DNA of 17,353 nucleotides from Bacteroidales bacterium (lineage in GTDB: Bacteria > Bacteroidota > Bacteroidia > Bacteroidales > Porphyromonadaceae): positions 1 to 17,353 of the forward strand of contig SFHG01000037.1 of the NCBI GenBank assembly GCA_004555765.1. Reading direction: 5' to 3'. The notes under the pieces are model-generated. The model was not told where the DNA came from and did no database searches. It saw only the letters and a program-made list of their open reading frames with translations. This document shows, in pieces, positions 13,013 through 17,353 of this stretch (the stretch's first letter is position 1; each line of letters opens with the position of its first letter). The position numbers were made by a program, and so were the translations under genes.

Positions 13013-15106
13013 ATGAGAAAGCTTGTAAGTAAGGAAAGAGAGAGGGGCTCGCAGAATGAGTGGATGAGCCGAAATAGGATGGGATCCGTACTCTTGTGTT
13101 TTGTGACGTGCCTTGGGATTGGACTGGGGATGCAGGGCTGTAAGAAGCCGGACGAAGGAGGTGCGGTAGTGCCGGAGGTAAAGAAGGAGCATCCGGAGGG
13201 GAAGGATGAAGGCGTTCTAACCGCATCTGTCATGATACGGTTAGAGACGGAAGAGGGACAGCTGATAGGGCTCTACCAAAAAGAGGACGAGAGAGTGAAG
13301 GGGATAGTGGAAATAAACGGCGACGGATCGTACAAGAAAGGCGAGAGGGTACGCATATCCGTAAAGGGGACTGCGGAGAATGGTACAGCTCACGGACCGG
13401 CATCAGGAGGCAGAGGAGAGACTAAAGGAGAGGTCGATGGAGGGGTTGTGTCAGGGAATAATACAGGGAACACAGGGAATAATACAGGGGGAACTACCGG
13501 AGATGACACAGGAGATGACACAGGAGCGCAGACGGGAGACGACAAGAGGGAGGAGACCGGAACCGTGCAGCACAGGGTAGTGGGGTACTATTTCGGTTAC
13601 ACGGAGCCGGGCGGGTATGACGTAAAGTCGTTTCCGAAGGAGCGGGCAGGGCTGCTGCCGCTGAATCCCGAGGTAGGGATCGGATTTGTGATGCAGTCGT
13701 CGATAACGGTGTACGTAGTGGTGGAGGAGAAGGTAATAAAGAAGGAAGAAGAGCCGGTAGTACAGAAGGAGCCGTTTAAGCTTGTGGCGGGCGTGGATGA
13801 GGGTTACTGGAGGGCACAGAACCGGAAGGCATGGGATCTGATACACCCGAAGATCGTGCGACTTTCAGAGGAAGAGGAGGACGAGATCATCAGAAGGTAT
13901 GTGTGGCGGTTGGATAGACTTTATCCCGCATTGGATGAAGTGCTGCATACCGATACGCTCTACACAGGTGAAACCAATATGATGTCGTATAGAGTCAGAA
14001 TTAAGGGATCCGACGGCGACGATGACCCTGCGTGGACGATACGTATGGCGTATGCGCTTGCGGATATGAATGGGAACATTGTGCAGATCTATCCGCCGTT
14101 TCGGCAGAGTACGTATCCGATGCCGGTGAACTGGGTAGCGTTTGTGGATCTGCCCGAAGGAGACTACATACAGAAGGTGCTGATCAACATCCAAGAGGAG
14201 CCGGACAAGTGGTACGACCTAAGGATGCACGATATGATTTCCGATCCTAATATCACTTACACGAAAGCGCTCAAAGAGCGGGTAGAGAACGGACTGGGGA
14301 TCAAGGTCGAGACTCCATTGAAGCAGTCTGAGCTGTATTACAATGAGAGGAACCTCGTGCGACACGTGGTGGCGCGTAAGAGTCAGAGTACGCCGCCGAT
14401 ACCGTCGTGGCATCATGCCGTCATCAAGGATGAGACGGGGAAGGAGTGGCGGTATGCGAATAGTGCGGCTATTACGTTATTCGGGTATCATGACAACAGC
14501 ATTACGGTGAAGCTGTCGAATAAGAGTAATGCGTACCGTAAGGGCAGGGTCTATGCATGTCTGACTCGGAAGCACTGGATAATGCAGAACATCGATATGG
14601 CCAAGTTTATTCATAAGGCGTTGCTCGACATCTACTACAAGGGCGTGAATGTGGCCGGCAATATGGATAAGAACTTTGAGGAGTTTATTTACCCGCTTGG
14701 ATCTGAGGAGGTGATATTCCGAGGAGAAGAGACGGTACAGGCGGTAATCAGAGCAGGAGATATTAATAAAGCACTTCTTGACATTCCGGAGCACAGATTT
14801 GGGCTTAATGAGCTCCCCGGGTTTAAGCGGTATATCGTCTTTTTCTGGCAGCCGGATGGAGAGGACAAGCTCTACTTTATGACGCGAGACTTCTCGGCGG
14901 TGCTCAATAGGATCCAAGAGCGGACAGACGTGCCCTTCGGGGAGTGGTGGACCGGGTCGCCCGGGAAGTTTAAGCCCAATGCAAATTGGATAGACGGTGT
15001 GGAGTATGATTACAGAAATACCGGTCGTATCAATAGTGACCCGAATGCGGTATTTGAGGAAGCTGTGGCCGACTATAAGAATGGTAATGGGTTATTTGTA
15101 CAATGA
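13013..15106 (+). CDS. Large probable lipoprotein with Thr-Gly-rich tract
   Basis: This 697-residue product is of unknown family. A basic N-region precedes a hydrophobic stretch (about 24-40) and the putative lipobox GMQGC, with Cys43 followed by KKPDEGG. This is consistent with a lipoprotein, although Gln at -2 is atypical. ATGs at codons 18 and 23 would give a more normal signal length, but codon 1 lies closest to the candidate promoter. Residues 55-125 look like a beta-rich domain, and 147-176 are a Asn/Thr/Gly/Asp low-complexity linker. The remaining 500 residues form one or more domains with many Trp and Tyr, such as WHHAVIKDETGKEWRYAN around 470. Surface location is inferred. The gene is plus-strand purine-rich. 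The last few codons run into AT-rich sequence of the abi remnant, so the native C-terminus may have been lost. Confidence 0.78.
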   Translation: MRKLVSKERERGSQNEWMSRNRMGSVLLCFVTCLGIGLGMQGCKKPDEGGAVVPEVKKEHPEGKDEGVLTASVMIRLETEEGQLIGLYQKEDERVKGIVEINGDGSYKKGERVRISVKGTAENGTAHGPASGGRGETKGEVDGGVVSGNNTGNTGNNTGGTTGDDTGDDTGAQTGDDKREETGTVQHRVVGYYFGYTEPGGYDVKSFPKERAGLLPLNPEVGIGFVMQSSITVYVVVEEKVIKKEEEPVVQKEPFKLVAGVDEGYWRAQNRKAWDLIHPKIVRLSEEEEDEIIRRYVWRLDRLYPALDEVLHTDTLYTGETNMMSYRVRIKGSDGDDDPAWTIRMAYALADMNGNIVQIYPPFRQSTYPMPVNWVAFVDLPEGDYIQKVLINIQEEPDKWYDLRMHDMISDPNITYTKALKERVENGLGIKVETPLKQSELYYNERNLVRHVVARKSQSTPPIPSWHHAVIKDETGKEWRYANSAAITLFGYHDNSITVKLSNKSNAYRKGRVYACLTRKHWIMQNIDMAKFIHKALLDIYYKGVNVAGNMDKNFEEFIYPLGSEEVIFRGEETVQAVIRAGDINKALLDIPEHRFGLNELPGFKRYIVFFWQPDGEDKLYFMTRDFSAVLNRIQERTDVPFGEWWTGSPGKFKPNANWIDGVEYDYRNTGRINSDPNAVFEEAVADYKNGNGLFVQ
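13457..13540 (+). repeat. In-frame minisatellite inside the lipoprotein gene
   Basis: Short degenerate repeats encode NNTG, NTG and DDTG blocks. GGAGATGACACA occurs twice in tandem (about 13499-13522), and AATAATACAGGG occurs twice upstream. Units are multiples of three, so copy changes would alter linker length without shifting the frame. Confidence 0.7.
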
Positions 15107-15863
15107 TGAAGAATGTGTTTCAATAGATGATCAGGTTGCTCTTTTAAAAGAAAGAGGTGTTGAAATATCGGATGATATATATGCGAAGTCTATTCTCTTA
15201 GAAATAGGATATTACAGACTTGGATTTTATCTCTTTCCTTTTGAGAAGACATATCCAAGTAAAAAGCAAAGAACTCATGAAGTTGTGCTAGGCACAAGGT
15301 TCGGGGATATCGTTGATTTGTATTATGCTGATATGAAACTTCGAGACATATTTATGAAGTATATATCAATGGTGGAGATTTGTTTTAGAACACGACTCTG
15401 TTACTATGGATCAATTTCATGTATTGATGAAAATGTATGGTTTGCGTCTGAGAGGTATGTTTCAAGTAGGTATGTCGACTCCTTTGATTCTATGGTCTAA
15501 TACGATATTTGCTTGCCCAGACGATTAAAGAAGTATAAGCCTCTTGAGGGTATTGATAATAGTCTTGGCACCACACTCTATGCTATCTATCTTGTTCTAA
15601 AATACCTTCTGGATAGCCTTAGCGGAGGAAAGAGAGGGGATGAGTTTGAAAGCGAGATGACTAACTTCTTGATTGAGATTAAGGATAAGGTGCCAAATAT
15701 TTCTGACCTATTTTTTGATATTTCAAAGTTGTATAGTGTCTGCCGCTGTCAGTCCCATCTGAACGGTTTGCACTATAAAAGAGTTTTAGACCACATCGGG
15801 AAGTTCCTGATGTGGTCGCTTTTATGCACAGTTAGCTTTGGAGACGTTCTGTCTACTTGCTAA
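15081..15863 (+). pseudogene. Broken Abi-family (Abi_2, HEPN) abortive infection gene
   Basis: The first part (15081-15500) reads like the N-terminus of Abi_2/AbiD/AbiF proteins: SIDDQVALLKERGVEI, then LEIGYYRLGFYLFPFE, then GDIVDLYYADMKLRDIF and VEICFRTRLCYY. It ends at an in-frame TAA at 15498. The same frame then continues with YDICLPRRLKKYKP and TLYAIYLVLKYLLDSLSGG, which looks like the family's C-terminal end. The middle, where these proteins carry the RNxxxH catalytic motif after WF.D..YV, is missing; about 80-100 residues are estimated lost. The frame ends inside or after a terminator hairpin, so the native stop is also doubtful. The sequence is much more AT-rich than its surroundings, indicating transfer. 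It overlaps the last 26 bases of the lipoprotein gene. A functional toxin is very unlikely. Confidence 0.72.
15775..15823 (+). terminator. Terminator after the abi remnant
   Basis: GACCACATC (15789-15797) pairs perfectly with GATGTGGTC (15809-15817) across an 11-base loop. It is followed by GCTTTTAT. An outer AAAAG/CTTTT pair extends the stem imperfectly. It lies inside the final open frame of the abi remnant, which argues that this frame's end is not native. Confidence 0.65.
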
Positions 15864-16126
15864 TGTTGTCAACAACACCATTTCCCGGAGAGTCTGCGAA
15901 AGCCCGGTCTTTGTCTCTTTTTGTTGGCGGGGTTGTCCAAGGACTCCGCCATTGCAATCAGAAAAAGTAACACTACCAAACACCCTCTCGACACCGTCAG
16001 GTGCCGAATATCTATGGCGTGATATTTTTGTGTACCGCCCACTCAGAGGACTTTACACGAGTCTGTTTTTTTCGAAAAGACAGACCTGCAACTACTGCAC
16101 AGGGTACGCGCTCCTCCTCTCTTTTC

Positions 16127-16603
16127 TTACTGCGGGCAAATCAGTCCGAATGCTTCGGAATCGGTCGTCTTTGTCCACTCCAATGAGGCAGTCTTGCCGT
16201 GGGTACTGTACGCTTCCTCAAGCCACTGCTTGATGCCATCCCTCATCAAGGAAAGGACATCCGATCTCACACCTTCCGAGATAGCTTCCGAACCTCTGAA
16301 GACGACCACTGCTTCTCCGCTTGCCGCCTCTGTCTCGCCGGTAAACTTGGTATGCACATCGATTACGAAACGGGGGACACTGTCCGGAGCCTGCGCACGG
16401 CTCAATTCTCCGAAAATAAGGTCGTTCAGTCGCTCCGCTTCGTCTGAGAAAAAGAGCAGGGCAGGATAAGTACCCGGGAATCCTTTAGAATTAAAAAACG
16501 CCGTAAGGTTAGCTCTTTGAAGCATCTGGGTACCGGATATGTCTTTGGCGATGAGTTCGTCGTCGCCCCAGTATTCTTGCTCGGATGTTTCTTTATTATC
16601 CAT
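16127..16603 (-). CDS. Uncharacterised acidic protein, 158 residues
   Basis: I do not recognise the family. The product is soluble and acidic with no signal peptide or membrane segment. It contains LPALLFF-like hydrophobic strands (TYPALLFFSDEAERLND, PRFVIDVHTKF, GEAVVVFRGSE) alternating with helices (VRSDVLSLMRDGIKQWLEEAY), an alpha/beta pattern. It begins MDNKETSEQEYW, a plausible start with no good Shine-Dalgarno. It is transcribed away from the next gene, with a 166-base shared upstream region, so the two could be jointly controlled. The 263 bases between its stop and the abi remnant hold no gene I can support; a GTCTGT/ACAGAC inverted repeat near 16060-16085 could be a weak terminator. 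Confidence 0.68.
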   Translation of the reverse strand: MDNKETSEQEYWGDDELIAKDISGTQMLQRANLTAFFNSKGFPGTYPALLFFSDEAERLNDLIFGELSRAQAPDSVPRFVIDVHTKFTGETEAASGEAVVVFRGSEAISEGVRSDVLSLMRDGIKQWLEEAYSTHGKTASLEWTKTTDSEAFGLICPQ

Positions 16604-16724
16604 GAGGTTGTATTATTTGGTAAATTTGTAAGGATTGGACAGAAAGAGGGGTGGAAAAGTGTTTCCGCATGTAGAACATAATACATCCTCTGTCTGTTCA
16701 AGAAGAAGGGGCACACCTCGTAGG

Positions 16725-16755
16725 TTGCATTTCATACATCATAAAAATTAGTTTG
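16725..16755 (+). promoter_or_regulatory. Weak candidate promoter of the right-end gene
   Basis: TTG (16725-16727), 20 bases, then TTAGTTTG (16748-16755) is one base off the TAnnTTTG consensus. It would start transcription about 8 bases before the ATG, which is short. A second TAAATTTG at 16621-16628 also fits the -7 consensus but has no good -33 partner. Confidence 0.3.
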
Positions 16756-16769
16756 AAGGTTTAATAGAT

Positions 16770-17353
16770 ATGAGCTTAGTTAATTTCCTTAAGTCGGATT
16801 TGGTCAAGAATAAGGTTCTGAAATTAATCGGCAAAGACTATTCGGTAGCCGGCATCTTCCTCTATGCGGACGAAGATTTCGTCGTACTCAAGGGGAAAGA
16901 CGGCAGATTGCACGGCATTCGCATTGCCCTCGTGGATGTCATCAACACATCGGGAGACCTGTCTCCGGAAATTTCCGACAAAGACACAGCGGGGGACGTT
17001 TCTTTCGGCGACACAGACAACGACACCGATTTTTCCTCCGAAGAACAGGCGGGGGACGGTGTGGAAGACCAGAATGACAGCCGTCCCCGCGGCTTCAAGG
17101 AATTCAAGCCGGGCGACAGGATTCCGCTCGAAGAACTGGCTCAACGCGACCCAAAAGTGGCAAACACGTGGAAAAGGAAGGAGCGGAAACAGTTCCTAAA
17201 CGAAGAGCTGAGCGAACGCTTGGATGCGGTTATGAACGAAGTGAGGGAAGCCGGGAGAGCAGAGGATGCTTACAGTCTCGTAGCTTTCGGTAAAATCATC
17301 GAGCTGCAACCGGGATTCCTATTCGGATTCATTGACGACCTAAAAGACGGGAA
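16770..17353 (+). CDS. Uncharacterised protein, 3' end cut by window edge
   Basis: The frame runs open from ATG 16770 to the window edge, 194 codons plus two bases. It starts MSLVNFLKSDLVKNKVLKLIGK, then SVAGIFLYADEDFVVLKGKDGRL (a beta-rich small domain). An acidic Asp/Glu/Ser-rich linker follows (about 70-110), then a conserved-looking helical part (about 113-165). At 173-194 comes YSLVAFGKIIELQPGFLFGF, followed by IDDLKDG. That last piece recalls the first strands of a cold-shock/OB-fold domain (GKI...GFGFI), a weak resemblance. No membrane segment is visible. It is divergent from the 158-residue gene. The incomplete end prevents assignment. Confidence 0.72.
   Translation, partial: MSLVNFLKSDLVKNKVLKLIGKDYSVAGIFLYADEDFVVLKGKDGRLHGIRIALVDVINTSGDLSPEISDKDTAGDVSFGDTDNDTDFSSEEQAGDGVEDQNDSRPRGFKEFKPGDRIPLEELAQRDPKVANTWKRKERKQFLNEELSERLDAVMNEVREAGRAEDAYSLVAFGKIIELQPGFLFGFIDDLKDG

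Noticed and set aside
14997..15080. Upstream start for the abi remnant
   Set aside because: It lies within the lipoprotein coding region and has that gene's composition; family similarity begins only after 15087.
15081..15500. An intact short Abi protein
   Set aside because: It ends before the catalytic region of the family, and the same frame resumes with C-terminal family sequence, so it is a broken gene.
16426..16716. 96-residue minus-strand frame
   Set aside because: It overlaps the start of the better-supported 158-residue gene in another frame and has no gene-like features.
12600..17353. Integrated mobile element next to the tRNA-Gly gene
   Set aside because: There is no integrase, transposase or duplicated tRNA 3' end; only the abi remnant and composition shift hint at transfer.

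Overview
The window looks like chromosomal DNA from a member of the Bacteroidales, most likely Porphyromonas or a close relative. The evidence is the fused-type KorA/KorB 2-oxoglutarate:ferredoxin oxidoreductase, a DUF4837-type lipoprotein next to PdxA, a Bacteroidales-style PdxA, Bacteroidetes promoter boxes (TTTG, 19 bases, TATCTTTG in front of the tRNA), weak Shine-Dalgarno sequences and roughly 50% G+C. The genus is an inference.

Layout, left to right. (1) 122-3108, plus strand: korA and korB, ended by a strong hairpin. (2) 3109-3845: a long non-coding stretch with one doubtful small ORF and a 16-unit array whose TCG centres fall every 21-22 bp. (3) 3846-8066, minus strand: a compact four-gene cassette. 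In transcription order it encodes a four-helix membrane protein, a TRAFAC-like P-loop GTPase, a coiled-coil protein with a C-terminal anchor, and a DUF805 membrane protein. The last two genes are tightly coupled. This is the best candidate for an undescribed system: a membrane-docked GTPase switch, possibly related to GTPase-associated (GAP / double-GTPase) conflict systems. (4) 8357-12213, minus strand: a housekeeping operon of DUF4837 lipoprotein, pdxA, diacylglycerol-kinase-family lipid kinase and engB. It is flanked on both sides by intergenic repeats with an exact 23 bp period and the shared word TCTGTATCTCG. (5) 12476-12663: tRNA-Gly(GCC) with a clear promoter and intrinsic terminator. 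(6) 13013-15106, plus strand: a large probable surface lipoprotein with a Thr-Gly-rich low-complexity tract. (7) 15081-15863: an AT-rich, broken Abi-family (HEPN abortive infection) gene fused onto the lipoprotein 3' end. It has an internal deletion and an in-frame stop. (8) 16127-17353: a divergent pair of uncharacterised genes, the second cut off by the window edge.

KorAB oxidatively decarboxylates 2-oxoglutarate with ferredoxin as acceptor. PdxA, the lipid kinase and EngB are unrelated core functions (vitamin B6, phospholipid metabolism, ribosome assembly) that share one transcript. The GTPase cassette, the Abi remnant, the variable lipoprotein and the end genes have accessory character. 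Three separate intergenic repeat arrays in 17 kb, all phased near two helical turns, are the other notable signal.
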